Of a stretch of 64,000 nucleotides of DNA, positions 1 through 8,883 are shown one piece after another; position 1 is the first letter of the stretch, and every line of letters begins with the position of its first letter. Position numbers and translations under genes: made by a program. A model generated the notes under the pieces. It did no database searches and was not told where the DNA came from. It saw only the letters and a program-made list of their open reading frames with translations. Origin of the DNA: Granulosicoccus sp965214025 (lineage in GTDB: Bacteria; Pseudomonadota; Gammaproteobacteria; Granulosicoccales; Granulosicoccaceae); the NCBI GenBank assembly GCA_965214025.1, contig CBDCAW010000089.1, positions 1 through 64,000 of the forward strand. The letters run 5' to 3'.

Positions 1-182
1 ACGGCGATGACCTCGTCCGCGTTGCCGGCTTCCTTGATGCGCAGGGCCTCTTCGACGGCTATTTCGTCGAACGGGTTCATCGACATCTTCACATTCGCCA
101 GCTCGATGCCCGACTTGTCCGCCTTGACACGCGCCTTGACGTTGTAATCGAGTACCCGTTTGACACCTACGAGGATTTTCAT
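1..182 (-). CDS. etfB: Electron transfer flavoprotein beta subunit, N-terminal part
   Basis: The gene runs off the left edge, so only about the first 60 residues are present. They begin MKILVGVKRVLDYNVK and include the stretch MSMNPFDEIAVEEALRIKEAG, the hallmark N-terminus of EtfB. EtfB pairs with EtfA to bind FAD and AMP and carries electrons from acyl-CoA and other dehydrogenases to ETF-quinone oxidoreductase. etfA would be expected just beyond the edge. The ATG at 182 is the natural start because it matches the family N-terminus exactly. This electron carrier fits functionally with the beta-oxidation operon at 5.3-8.8 kb, although the two are not linked. Confidence 0.93.
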   Translation of the reverse strand, partial: MKILVGVKRVLDYNVKARVKADKSGIELANVKMSMNPFDEIAVEEALRIKEAGNADEVIA

Positions 183-429
183 GTGAACTGACCCTGATGC
201 AGCATTGGATAGGCTATTTTACCCGCTTAATACGTCCTGCCGACGGGTTCAGACATTTCTTGACGCGTTTTCCACGATACAGGTCGCACGCACCTCTGAT
301 GCGTTGCCCCGGCAGCCTGCACCGCGCCTGCCGGGCGATGAGGAAAATGCACCGTCGGCTTGGCACACCATGCCATGAGACAATCACGCGCGTTGGTCGG
401 AGTTCGGCCTGGACCGAAGGGAAGATGTC

Positions 430-1029
430 ATGAGCGTTCTACTGTTCGACGCCGGCGGGGTACTCATCGAGCTCGGCCCGCCACCGCTGAAGGCAGAATG
501 GGCGCCCGGTCGTACCCTGGCAGACACCTGGACCGACTGGTTGTCGATGGAAGCTGCACGGGATTTCGAATCCGGGCGCACGGATTCGGCTGAATTCGCA
601 GCGGCGATGATCGGTGCCCTGAAGCTCGATACGGACGCAGACACCTTCCTCGGCGCCTTCGAAGCCTGGCCGGTGGCGCCCTTTCCCGGCACCGTGGAGT
701 GGCTGCAGGGCCTGGCAGCGCACCATCGGCTGGCGATGCTGTCGAACACCAACGAGTTGCATTGGCAGCGCATGCGCACCGAGATGGGGCTCGGCGATGT
801 CATGCAAGACTACTTTCTCTCCCATCGCCTGGGCCGGGTAAAGCCTGATCAGGGTATCTACCATGACGTCGTCGAGCGGCTCGGCGTACCGGTGAGCGAC
901 ATCGTCTTCTTCGATGACAACATTCGCAATGTGGAGGCAGCGCGCAAGATCGGTATCGACGCACGCCATGTCGTAGGGCCGGAAGCCGTACGGGCGGAGG
1001 TGGCCACGCTTGCCCCATCTCACAACTGA
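430..1029 (+). CDS. HAD-family phosphatase, YihX-like (sugar-1-phosphate type)
   Basis: A 199-residue HAD hydrolase. Motif I is FDAGGV (D7), with glycine where most HADs have the second aspartate. E. coli YihX (alpha-D-glucose-1-phosphate phosphatase) shows the same pattern (FDLGNV). Further matches to YihX are LSNTNELHW near residue 100 (motif II Ser/Thr), the lysine of LGRVKPDQGIY near 138 (motif III) and VFFDDNIRNVEAA near 158 (motif IV). Length equals YihX. The exact substrate is inferred from the family. It sits 18 bp upstream of the glycerophosphodiesterase gene and is probably cotranscribed with it. The 183-429 gap before it holds divergent promoters for etfB and this gene, with no other gene visible. 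Confidence 0.85.
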   Translation: MSVLLFDAGGVLIELGPPPLKAEWAPGRTLADTWTDWLSMEAARDFESGRTDSAEFAAAMIGALKLDTDADTFLGAFEAWPVAPFPGTVEWLQGLAAHHRLAMLSNTNELHWQRMRTEMGLGDVMQDYFLSHRLGRVKPDQGIYHDVVERLGVPVSDIVFFDDNIRNVEAARKIGIDARHVVGPEAVRAEVATLAPSHN

Positions 1030-1047
1030 GCCGACGAACAGTCACCC

Positions 1048-1812
1048 ATGAGCACTCGATCCGCCCTGCCCGACTGGCTGCGCAGCCCGCGTGCGCGGCC
1101 GCTGTGCATCGCTCATCGCGGTGCGAGTGATCACGCCCACGACAATTCTGCCGAAGCGTTCGAGCACGCGGTGGCACTCGGTGCCGACTGGTTCGAAGTG
1201 GATGTCAGGACCACTGCCGACGGCCATCTGGTGGCCTGGCACGACCCGACCACCCGGCAGCTGGTGGACGAAACGTCGGGCGGCGAACCCAAGCGCATCG
1301 ATGCGCTTGGCCTGCAGGAACTGCATGCGTGTGCGGCCGCTGCGAACCGCCGCGTGCTTCTGCTCGACGAGGTGCTTGCCATCGGCGCGCCTCACGGCAT
1401 CGGGATCTATGTCGACGCCAAGGACGCTCATGCCGTGATGCATGCGGCCGACCACCTCGTCGCCGCCGGCATCGAGCCTGGCGTGATCGCCAGTTACAAC
1501 GTGAAGACGCTGCACAGCCTCGGCGAGCGAGGCTGCCCCTACCCACGCTCGATACTCGTGCCGGCCGGGGGCGACCCCGTGGCTCTGGCATCGCGGGCGG
1601 ACGCCGCCATCGTGCACCTGTGCTGGGCAAACGCGACCGAGGCGCAACAGGGCAAGCTCGACCGGAGCCTGCTGGATAGCATCCACGCAGCCGGGCTGGC
1701 GGTGGTGCTGTGGCATCAGGAAGACCCGGCCACGATCGAGCACTGGTTACGCCTGCCGGTACTGGGCATCTGCTCGAACCGACCCGAACTGCTGCGCACC
1801 GACAGGCCCTAG
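1048..1812 (+). CDS. Glycerophosphodiester phosphodiesterase
   Basis: A 254-residue GDPD TIM-barrel protein. It shows the HRGASDHAHDNS substrate/metal motif near residues 30-41, the EVDVRTTADGHLVAWHD segment that carries the second acidic pair and the catalytic His, and a GICSNRPELL C-terminus typical of the UgpQ type. The usual ENT of the first motif reads DNS here, a conservative Glu-to-Asp change at a metal ligand. There is no signal peptide, so it should be cytoplasmic and hydrolyse glycerophosphodiesters to glycerol-3-phosphate and an alcohol. No glycerophosphodiester transporter is adjacent, unlike the ugp operon. Confidence 0.88.
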   Translation: MSTRSALPDWLRSPRARPLCIAHRGASDHAHDNSAEAFEHAVALGADWFEVDVRTTADGHLVAWHDPTTRQLVDETSGGEPKRIDALGLQELHACAAAANRRVLLLDEVLAIGAPHGIGIYVDAKDAHAVMHAADHLVAAGIEPGVIASYNVKTLHSLGERGCPYPRSILVPAGGDPVALASRADAAIVHLCWANATEAQQGKLDRSLLDSIHAAGLAVVLWHQEDPATIEHWLRLPVLGICSNRPELLRTDRP

Positions 1813-1922
1813 TGGCCTGACGGGATGCAACTCTTGCACAGCCGCTGAAGTCCACCGGGCAAGTCACTATGATCGGGCAGGTTTCATTCTTCCCCACTTC
1901 CTGAGACAACGGAGCCGCACCG

Positions 1923-2483
1923 ATGCCCATCGATATCTCGAGGCTGCTGAACGACAACCCTGAACTCGCCGACCGTGTGCTCGACGCCGGCTCAGACGCC
2001 GTGACTCTGGTCAGTGAGCGATTCGACAACGCCTCGCGCACCTTGCGTCATCATCCGGGCCTGCTGATCGTCGGCGGTGTGGTAATCGGCATGGCCGCAG
2101 CGGGCGTCTACCTAGGTGCGCGTCACTGGCGCGCCCGCGAGCTTGAGCGATTGCGTGCCGAACAGCGTGCTCTTGAACTGCAACTGGTACGTGAGGAGCA
2201 ACTGCTGGCCATCGAGGATGACTTTCCGATCGTCGATGAGCCGATGACCGCGGACGGCCGCTCGCCGGAGGAGCTTGAAGCGGCTATGCGCTTTCCCGAG
2301 GCGGTCGACGAGATCAACGCGGCAGATCCTGACAACCCACTCTCGGGCGGGCCCATGTCTCAGGATGGCTCGGTGCTGGAAGGTGAATTCGCAGATCGAA
2401 ACAGTCCGTTGGACGATGGCGTCGTGGTCGATTCGGCCGAGGACCTTGTCGATCGGCTAAGCACACGTTCCGGATCACACTGA
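1923..2483 (+). CDS. Hypothetical single-pass membrane protein
   Basis: A 186-residue protein not recognised as a named family. A hydrophilic N-terminus (1-44) is followed by one membrane segment at about 46-66 (LLIVGGVVIGMAAAGVYLGA). A charged helix rich in Arg/Glu/Leu (67-95) looks coiled-coil-like. The tail is strongly acidic (about 100-186, many Asp/Glu/Pro). The start at 1923 is preceded by an ACGGAGC Shine-Dalgarno-like sequence. A phospholipase-N-terminal-like mini-protein gene follows 82 bp downstream. A membrane-anchored scaffold or envelope protein is possible, but nothing in the sequence fixes a function. Confidence 0.7.
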   Translation: MPIDISRLLNDNPELADRVLDAGSDAVTLVSERFDNASRTLRHHPGLLIVGGVVIGMAAAGVYLGARHWRARELERLRAEQRALELQLVREEQLLAIEDDFPIVDEPMTADGRSPEELEAAMRFPEAVDEINAADPDNPLSGGPMSQDGSVLEGEFADRNSPLDDGVVVDSAEDLVDRLSTRSGSH

Positions 2484-2565
2484 CCGGCTGCACGCACTAC
2501 CTGCCAACGAGCCGAGCGCTCGTCGAATTTCAGCCTGAATGCTTCAGGCCACAGAGGAAAACATC

Positions 2566-2748
2566 ATGGACATAGGCGGCATCTTTTCCAGCCTGATCGG
2601 TATCATCATCTTCGTCGCAAGCGTCTGGGCGATTGCCAGGATCATCAACAGTACTGCCACCACCGGTATGAAGGTGCTCTGGATCGCGCTGATCCTCATA
2701 CTGCCGGTGGTCGGGCTGATCATCTGGTATTTCGCCGGCCCCAAATGA
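2566..2748 (+). CDS. Small PLDc_N-type membrane protein
   Basis: About 60 residues starting MDIGGIFSSLIGIII. It has two hydrophobic helices (about 5-24 and 35-55) separated by a short polar loop containing Ile-Asn-Ser-Thr. The segment KVLWIALILILPVVGLIIW resembles the phospholipase D N-terminal/cardiolipin-synthase membrane module (PLDc_N) found as stand-alone mini-proteins in many bacteria. An upstream in-frame codon at 2539 is possible, but the ATG at 2566 follows an AGAGGAAAAC ribosome site at proper spacing and begins the conserved part. Role unknown. Confidence 0.72.
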   Translation: MDIGGIFSSLIGIIIFVASVWAIARIINSTATTGMKVLWIALILILPVVGLIIWYFAGPK

Positions 2749-2843
2749 CGACCCGGAATGGCTATCCCGAATGACGGCCCCGAACCACAGCCCCGAACCG
2801 AGGCCCTGAACGGCGGCCCTGATGGTGGGGAATGATGTGCGGG

Positions 2844-3878
2844 TCAGTGGTCGGTTTCCGACGAGCGGGCCCACAGGTCGATGTTCTCCTCGCTGGCATG
2901 CTCGTCGATCGACTGCAGCTCCTCGGCGGAGAAATCAAGCTTGCCGACGGCACCCGCGCAGTCTTCCACCTGGCTTACCCGCGATGCGCCGATCAGTGCG
3001 GAGGTGATACCGCCTTCACGCAGCACCCAGGCGATGGCCATCTGGGCAAGCGTCTGACCGCGGCTCTCGGCGATGCCGTTGAGCTCGCGCAAGCTGGCGA
3101 TGGCGCGCTCGGAGAGAAACTCCGGGTCGAACGACTTGCCCTGGGTCGCACGGCTGTCTTCGGGAATACCGTTCAGGTATTTACCGGTCAGCATGCCCTG
3201 AGCCAGTGGCGTGAAGGCGATGGAACCCACGCCGAGCTCCTGCAGGGTGTCTTTCAGGCCATCGTGCTCCACCCAACGGTTCAGCATGTTGTAGCTCGGC
3301 TGATGGATCAGGCACGGTGTGCCGAGACTGTCCAGGATGGCGACCGCCTGGCGGGTACGTTCGGAGTTGTAGGAGGAGATGCCGACGTAGTGCGCGCGAC
3401 CTGAACGAACGATGTAGTCCAACGCACCCATGGTCTCTTCCAACGGTGTGTCCGGATCGTAGCGATGCGAATAGAAGATGTCGACATGATCGATGCCCAT
3501 GCGTTTCAGGCTTTGATCACAGGATTGCACCAGGTACTTGCGGCTGCCCCATTCGCCGTAGGGGCCGGGCCACATGCGATAGCCCGCCTTGGACGAGATC
3601 ACCAGCTCTTCACGATGACCGGCGAAGTCGCGTTTGAGAACTTCGCCGAACGCCTCTTCGGCAGAGCCCGGAGGCGGGCCGTAATTGTTGGCCAGGTCGA
3701 AATGAGTGATACCGGTGTCGAAGGCGGCCCGGCAGATGGCCTGCTGCCGCTCGAATGGCATGTCGTGGCCGAAGTTATGCCACAGACCCAGCGACACCGC
3801 CGGCAGCATCAGCCCCGAATGGCCGCACCGGCGATAGGCCATGCGTTCGTAGCGCGATTCAGCCGGGTGGTAGGCCAT
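2844..3878 (-). CDS. Aldo/keto reductase, YghZ/Gpr type
   Basis: A 344-residue aldo/keto reductase. It shows the YRRCGHSGLMLPAVSLGLW start, catalytic Asp/Tyr in THFDLANNYGPPPGSAEE, Lys in VISSKAGY and His in HVDIFYSHRYD. The length and the WHNFGHD and NNYGPPPG segments match the YghZ (L-glyceraldehyde-3-phosphate reductase) branch, related to potassium-channel beta subunits. It would be a cytoplasmic NADPH-dependent carbonyl reductase, possibly for methylglyoxal or aldehyde detoxification. The ATG at 3878 gives the family N-terminus. It is not in an obvious operon; the cytosine deaminase gene upstream is 104 bp away. Confidence 0.92.
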   Translation of the reverse strand: MAYHPAESRYERMAYRRCGHSGLMLPAVSLGLWHNFGHDMPFERQQAICRAAFDTGITHFDLANNYGPPPGSAEEAFGEVLKRDFAGHREELVISSKAGYRMWPGPYGEWGSRKYLVQSCDQSLKRMGIDHVDIFYSHRYDPDTPLEETMGALDYIVRSGRAHYVGISSYNSERTRQAVAILDSLGTPCLIHQPSYNMLNRWVEHDGLKDTLQELGVGSIAFTPLAQGMLTGKYLNGIPEDSRATQGKSFDPEFLSERAIASLRELNGIAESRGQTLAQMAIAWVLREGGITSALIGASRVSQVEDCAGAVGKLDFSAEELQSIDEHASEENIDLWARSSETDH

Positions 3879-3982
3879 GCGAAAGTTCCTTGAAAGGCAT
3901 GTGGTAGGCGGACGATGCTACCAGCACGATTCCGACGGCACCAGCCGGTCATCCCCGGTCCACGCTGAAAGAGCCACCTGTA

Positions 3983-4441
3983 CTACACACCGATATCCTC
4001 GTTCCACAGCGCCGGCTCGGCGGCGATGAACTCTTCCATCAGCTCGATGCAACGCCGATCGTTCAGCACCTCCACCGTGAGGCCACGGCTGGTGATGTAG
4101 GCTTCGGGCCCGCGAAAGGTGCGATTTTCACCGACCACCACGTGCGGAATGCCGTACAGCAGTACCGCGCCGCTGCACATGTCGCAGGGGCTCAAGGTCG
4201 AATAGAGCACAGCCCGGCGGTAGTCGGCGGCCGGTAGCCGGCCGGCGTTCTCCAGGCAATCCATCTCCGCGTGACGAATGGCACTGCCGTGCTGAACGCG
4301 CTGGTTATGCCCGCGACCGGCGATCTTGCCATCGATCACCAGTACGGAGCCGATCGGAATGCCGCCGGCGGCGCGACCTTTACGGGCCTCCTCGATGGCA
4401 GCCAGCAGGAAGGGCTCATGATCAATCATCGTGGTATCCAC
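3983..4441 (-). CDS. Cytosine deaminase, fungal FCY1-like
   Basis: A 152-residue zinc nucleoside/base deaminase. The zinc site is RHAEMD (His plus catalytic Glu) and SPCDMC (two Cys). Several segments are unusually close to yeast cytosine deaminase Fcy1: GGIPIGSVLV, GRGHNQRVQHGSAIRHAE, YSTLSPCDMCSGAVLLYGIPHVVVGEN and a C-terminus ending WNEDIGV (yeast ends WFEDIGE). It should therefore deaminate cytosine to uracil for pyrimidine salvage, unlike the unrelated E. coli CodA amidohydrolase. A guanine- or pterin-deaminase role is less likely given these matches. It has no transporter partner next to it. Confidence 0.85.
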   Translation of the reverse strand: MDTTMIDHEPFLLAAIEEARKGRAAGGIPIGSVLVIDGKIAGRGHNQRVQHGSAIRHAEMDCLENAGRLPAADYRRAVLYSTLSPCDMCSGAVLLYGIPHVVVGENRTFRGPEAYITSRGLTVEVLNDRRCIELMEEFIAAEPALWNEDIGV

Positions 4442-4470
4442 ATGTCAGGGCTTGTCCATCGAGTTCGGTA

Positions 4471-5196
4471 TCACTGAAGCTGGACGCGACCATCGACACG
4501 CACCGTGACCCTCGCCGTACCAGGCTCGACCGCGGGTGTTTCCACACTGCGATAGGCCCTTGATTCCATGACCATCGGCAGGTTCCTGCTGATGGCACCC
4601 GGGTTGCCGCCATTACCCACGTTCAGCTCGATCACCCGGTAGGCCTTGGCCCCCATCGCTTCCTGGATCTGTACCGCCCGCTGCCGGAAAGCCTGCAGCG
4701 CATCGTCTATGAGATCCTGTTCGGCGGCCTGCCAGGTGCTGCGCCGAGCACTGAGCTGCATGCTCTGCACCTGCAGATCTTCCTGCAGAACCTGCAGGGC
4801 CTTGCCAGCCAGCTCGAAGTCTCCGGTTTCCAGCTGCAGCGTCTGCGTAGCGGTCCAGCCGATGATCCTGCGCGTGTCATCGCTCTCATACCGCGGTCGG
4901 GTCTGATAGGCCAGTGTTTCGGCACGAATGCCAGGAAAGTCCGCCAGCTGCTCCACCGCCGCCTTCATGCGCCTGTTGATCTCGTCGGCCACGGCGGCTG
5001 GGTCGGCGTTCTCTGCCGTGGCCGCCAACCTCACCCGCATCAGGTCGTTCTGAACCTCGGCCTCCACATCGACGCTGAAGGCATAGATGTCGAACACCGG
5101 TCCGTGCTCGTCAGCCGCAGCTTCGTCGAAGCCGATGGCGAACAGGGCGAGCGCGAAGAGACCGATCATCCAAAGGTGTTGGTAGCGAGGTGGCAT
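4471..5196 (-). CDS. SIMPL (DUF541) periplasmic protein
   Basis: About 241 residues from the ATG at 5196. An N-terminal signal peptide (MPPRYQHLWMIGLFALALFAIGF, cleavage near EAAADEHG) is followed by a SIMPL/DUF541 domain: alternating strands with VDVEAEVQNDLMRVRLAATAEN early, a central TATQTLQLET segment and a C-terminal ARVTVRVDGRVQ strand. The frame is open further upstream, to 5334, but those residues do not look like protein of this family and precede the signal peptide. SIMPL proteins such as E. coli YggE are periplasmic, linked to oxidative stress, and lack a defined reaction. Confidence 0.82.
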   Translation of the reverse strand: MPPRYQHLWMIGLFALALFAIGFDEAAADEHGPVFDIYAFSVDVEAEVQNDLMRVRLAATAENADPAAVADEINRRMKAAVEQLADFPGIRAETLAYQTRPRYESDDTRRIIGWTATQTLQLETGDFELAGKALQVLQEDLQVQSMQLSARRSTWQAAEQDLIDDALQAFRQRAVQIQEAMGAKAYRVIELNVGNGGNPGAISRNLPMVMESRAYRSVETPAVEPGTARVTVRVDGRVQLQ

Positions 5197-5337
5197 CGAC
5201 TGACATTCCGGGTTTTTCGTCAGCGCCAGCTTCTCAGGTCGACGCGGAAAATACCGTGAGCACGGTTCCGGAATGGTCGAAGAACGGCCCTGAAACAGCG
5301 CCGGAAGCAGCTCATGAAGTGGCTGTCGTACCACCTC

Positions 5338-6762
5338 TCAACGCTCCAGTATCGCCGCCACGCCCATGCCGCCTGCCGTGCACACGGAGATCAGGCCGCG
5401 GCCACCGCCACGCTCCTCCAGCAGCTTGCCGAGCGTACCCATCACGCGCGCACCGGTGGCGGCAAACGGATGCCCCACCGCCAGGCTGCTGCCCACCACG
5501 TTCAGCTTGTCGCGATCGATCGTGCCCATCGGGCTCTCGCGACCCAGCTCGGTCCGGCAGTACTCGGCATCATCCCAGGCCTCGAGAGTACACAACACCT
5601 GCGCGGCGAAGGCTTCATGAATCTCGTAGAGGTCGAAGTCCTGCAATGCAAGCCCGGCTCCTTCAAGCATGCGACTGACGGCAGTCGTCGGTGCCATCAG
5701 CAGGCCGGCACCACCGACGAAGTCCACCGCGGATGTGGCCGAATGGGTCAGCCAGGCCTGCACCGGCAGGTCGTGTGCCCTTGCCCAGGCTTCTGAACAC
5801 AGCAGGACACCGGCGGCGCCGTCGGTCAGGGGTGTGCTGTTGCCGGCGGTAAGGGTGCCGGCGTCAGACTTGTCGTAAGCCGTGCGCAACTTCCCCAGGG
5901 AGGCAATGCTTGTATCTTCTCGAAGGTTGTTGTCGCGCAGCACCCCTTCACACTCGACCAGCAGGTCGTCGAAGAACCCCCTCTCGTAGGCTTCTGCCGC
6001 ATGCCGGTGGCTTTGATACGCAAGCTCATCCTGCGCTTCGCGCGAGATTCGCCACGCCTTCGCCATCCGTTCGCAGTGTTGGCCCATGCTGAGAAAGGTG
6101 CGCGGCTCGGCGACCGACGGCGGCAGGGGCGCAAGCTCGCCGGGTGTGAACCCTTTGAAGATCCGCAGGCGGGCACCGATCGACTTCGCCCGCGAGAGCT
6201 CGACCATGCGGCGCGAGAACTTGCGGCCGAAGACCATCGGTACGTCGCTGACGGTATCGGTGCCGGCGGCGATGGCGCTGTCGATCTGGCCACTGGCGAT
6301 CTTCGCGGCAGCGACCATGGCCGCCTGCAGGCTGGTGCCGCAGGCCTGCTGCAGGGTCATGCCGGGAGTGGCCGGTGAGAGCTTCGTGCCGAGTACCGCT
6401 TCACGCGCCAGGTTCCAGTCGCGTGAATGGGTGATGACCGCACCGGCATCGACCTCACCGAGCTCGCAACCTTCCAGCTGGTACCGCTCGACCAGCCCCG
6501 TGAGCACAGTGGTCAGCATCTTCTGGTTGGAGACTGATGAATAGGCCGTGTTCGATCGGCAGAACGGAATGCGCAGGCCACCGACGATCGCCACGGGACG
6601 CAAGCTTCGAGCACGGCTCGCAGGCGATGTGGTACCGGTGCCAGGCCTGCCTTCCACTGCGTTGCCTGCAGCGCTCGACTTACCCTCACGCGTCTTGCCC
6701 GCGTCGGTTATCCGGGCCTCTTTCCTTTCGGTACCTTTCCTGTCGGTATCTGCCTTGCTCAT
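5338..6762 (-). CDS. Acetyl-CoA acyltransferase (thiolase), FadI-like
   Basis: A 474-residue thiolase. The acyl-binding Cys is C141 in LQQACGTSLQA, the His is in EIHEAFAAQ and GHPFAATGAR, and the second Cys is in SVCTAGGMGVA. The large loop and size match the FadI/trifunctional-beta subgroup. It would cleave 3-ketoacyl-CoA as the last step of beta-oxidation. The first base of its ATG is the last base of the upstream fadB/J-like stop codon (TGATG), so translation is probably coupled. The first 55 residues (rich in Lys, Arg, Glu, Gly, Ser) precede the usual thiolase start (RPVAIVGGLRIPF). They form an extension with no recognisable domain. Confidence 0.93.
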   Translation of the reverse strand: MSKADTDRKGTERKEARITDAGKTREGKSSAAGNAVEGRPGTGTTSPASRARSLRPVAIVGGLRIPFCRSNTAYSSVSNQKMLTTVLTGLVERYQLEGCELGEVDAGAVITHSRDWNLAREAVLGTKLSPATPGMTLQQACGTSLQAAMVAAAKIASGQIDSAIAAGTDTVSDVPMVFGRKFSRRMVELSRAKSIGARLRIFKGFTPGELAPLPPSVAEPRTFLSMGQHCERMAKAWRISREAQDELAYQSHRHAAEAYERGFFDDLLVECEGVLRDNNLREDTSIASLGKLRTAYDKSDAGTLTAGNSTPLTDGAAGVLLCSEAWARAHDLPVQAWLTHSATSAVDFVGGAGLLMAPTTAVSRMLEGAGLALQDFDLYEIHEAFAAQVLCTLEAWDDAEYCRTELGRESPMGTIDRDKLNVVGSSLAVGHPFAATGARVMGTLGKLLEERGGGRGLISVCTAGGMGVAAILER

Positions 6763-8759
6763 CAGGATGCCTTTCCGCGGTGCTGCGGATGTGACGACTG
6801 GTAGTGCATCGGCCCACCGGTGAAGGGGGCAAAGCCGGTTCCGAAGATGATGCCGGCATCCAGCAGATCATCGTCGGCGACGATGCCGTCGGCCGACGCG
6901 GCCCGGCATTCGCTCAGGAACGGCTTGATGAGGCGCCGCGCGAGCTGCTCGCAGTAGGCGTTCTCGACCTTCGCGCTCTCACGCCTGGCCCGACCTTTCT
7001 CCCAGCGGTAGAAACCCTCGCCACTCTTCTTGCCCAGGTCGCCCGCATCGATCTTCTCCTGCAGCAGCTTGCGCGGGCCGGACACATCACCGCTGATCAG
7101 CGTCTCGGCAACGTTCATGCAGACATCCAGACCGACGATGTCGGCCAGTTCGATCGGCCCCATCGGCATGCCGAAATGGCGCGCCGCGGCATCGATGGTG
7201 TGCTGATCGATTCCCTCGAGCAGCATCTCGAACGCCATCATCAGATACGGTGCCAATACCCGGTTGACGAGAAACCCCGGCGAACTGACCACCGGCAGGG
7301 CGAAGCGATTGATGCAGGTGCAGAAGGCGCAACCGCGCTTGATCCATTCATCGCCGGTCGACTCGCCGTGTACCACTTCCACCAGTGGCATCTTCGCTAC
7401 CGGGTTGAAGAAGTGCAGGCCGATCAGGCGCGATGGCTCGGCCAGATCACGCGCCAGGTCCTCGAGTGGCAGTGCCGAGGTATTGGTCGCCAGTATCGCA
7501 TCGGCCTTCATGCGAGGCTCCAGGCTTGCATACAACAAACGCTTTGCATCGGCATTCTCGGAAATCGCCTCGATGACCACGTCGGCACCGCGTACGGCCG
7601 AACCGTCGACATCCGGACGCAGCCGCGCCATCGCCGCCTGCACGCCCTGCTTCTTCTTCAGACGCTTGCGGAACAGGGATTCGGCGCGTTTCAGGGCCGG
7701 CTCTATCTGCTGCATCGAACGATCCTGCAGGCTCACCTCCAGGCCCTGCAGCACACACCAGGCGGCGATGTCGCCACCCATGACGCCCGCCCCGACCACA
7801 TGCACACGCTTGACGGGGAAGTCCGCATCCTTACCCAATGCCTTCATCCGCTCACTCAGGAAGAACACGCGGCGCAGGCTGCGCGCCGTCTCGCCTACCA
7901 TGAGCTCACCGACACGCCTGGCCTCGCCTTCGAACATACGGGATCGGTTCCCGCGATGCTCGGCCCACAGATCGATCATCGAGAACGGTGCGGGATAATG
8001 TCGTCTGTCGATCTTCTCGCCGGTCTTGCGTCGAAGCATGCTCGCGAGCGCCGGGCGTACGGCGCCGGCATTGCTCAGGCCTGCGACCTTGCCAGGGGCA
8101 CGCTGCCGACGCTTCCTGGCGATGCTTCGGCGCGCCGCCCAGGCAAGGCTTGCGGTTTCATCGACCAGCTCGTCCACCAGGTTCAGCTTCTTCGCCGCCG
8201 CTGCACGCAGCAGCCGACCGGTGAGCATCAGCTCCATCGCCGGCAGCCCGCCGAGCCGTTCGGTGGCCCTCACCGTTCCACCGAGCCCGGGAAATATACC
8301 AAGCTTGACCTCAGGGAAACCGAGCCGGGTGGCGTCCACGTTCAGGGCGGCGATGTAGTCACAGGTGAGCGCCAACTCGAGCCCGCCACCCAGGCAGAAA
8401 CCTTCCACGATGGCCACCTTGTGAACCGGCAGATTCTCCAGCTGTGCGAATACTGCATGCCCCTGACGGATGCGGCTCGATACGGATGCCGCATCGGTGT
8501 ACGCATCGAACTCATGAATGTCAGCGCCCAGGATGAAGCTGCCGGGTTTGCCGGATTGCAGCACGAGGCCCGCGAGCGACAGTGTGGCCGCACGGGTCAG
8601 GATGTCACCCAGCTCGGTGATCAGCGCCTCGGACAACGCGTTGGTGGAATGGCCCTCCCGATCACAGGTTAGCCACAGGATATCGTCGCTGTCCTGCTCC
8701 ACGCGCCAATGGGCATACGGTCTGTCAGCGAATGGCGAAAGTGGGCTGCCGTCCTTCAT
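6762..8759 (-). CDS. Fatty acid oxidation complex alpha subunit (enoyl-CoA hydratase / 3-hydroxyacyl-CoA dehydrogenase)
   Basis: A 665-residue FadB/FadJ-type multifunctional enzyme. The N-terminal crotonase domain (about 1-190) has the oxyanion-hole segments SFILGADIHEFDAY and GFCLGGGLELALTCDY. A linker follows, then the NAD-binding dehydrogenase domain starting VHVVGAGVMGGDIAAWC (about 320), with the catalytic His in LHFFNPVAKMPLVEVV, and two C-terminal helical domains (PGFLVNRVLAPYL onward). Slightly shorter than E. coli FadJ (714), with no missing core motif. It is the first gene of the operon with the thiolase. The two should form the membrane-independent beta-oxidation complex. Confidence 0.93.
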   Translation of the reverse strand: MKDGSPLSPFADRPYAHWRVEQDSDDILWLTCDREGHSTNALSEALITELGDILTRAATLSLAGLVLQSGKPGSFILGADIHEFDAYTDAASVSSRIRQGHAVFAQLENLPVHKVAIVEGFCLGGGLELALTCDYIAALNVDATRLGFPEVKLGIFPGLGGTVRATERLGGLPAMELMLTGRLLRAAAAKKLNLVDELVDETASLAWAARRSIARKRRQRAPGKVAGLSNAGAVRPALASMLRRKTGEKIDRRHYPAPFSMIDLWAEHRGNRSRMFEGEARRVGELMVGETARSLRRVFFLSERMKALGKDADFPVKRVHVVGAGVMGGDIAAWCVLQGLEVSLQDRSMQQIEPALKRAESLFRKRLKKKQGVQAAMARLRPDVDGSAVRGADVVIEAISENADAKRLLYASLEPRMKADAILATNTSALPLEDLARDLAEPSRLIGLHFFNPVAKMPLVEVVHGESTGDEWIKRGCAFCTCINRFALPVVSSPGFLVNRVLAPYLMMAFEMLLEGIDQHTIDAAARHFGMPMGPIELADIVGLDVCMNVAETLISGDVSGPRKLLQEKIDAGDLGKKSGEGFYRWEKGRARRESAKVENAYCEQLARRLIKPFLSECRAASADGIVADDDLLDAGIIFGTGFAPFTGGPMHYQSSHPQHRGKAS

Positions 8760-8814
8760 CTGTCTTTTCTCTCGGAGAAAATGGCTCGAACAGGCGTCAC
8801 CATCAACTTTCCCG

Positions 8815-8847
8815 TCTCAAAAGGGGGTAGCCCGGACAGGCGCTACC
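8815..8847 (-). terminator. Possible Rho-independent terminator after the bat operon
   Basis: On the minus strand a GGTAGC...GCTACC stem (8826-8847, loop about 10 nt) is followed by CCCTTTT. It lies 37 bp past the batD stop and before the fadB/J-like start. The U tract is short, so termination is plausible but may be weak. Confidence 0.5.
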
Positions 8848-8883
8848 TTGCCATACTTTCCGGCCAATCGCTGGGTAGGAATA

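Noticed and set aside
6804..8672. 622-codon open frame on the plus strand opposite the fadB/J-like gene
   Set aside because: It is a GC-rich antisense shadow with no family motifs, while the minus strand encodes a clear multifunctional enzyme.
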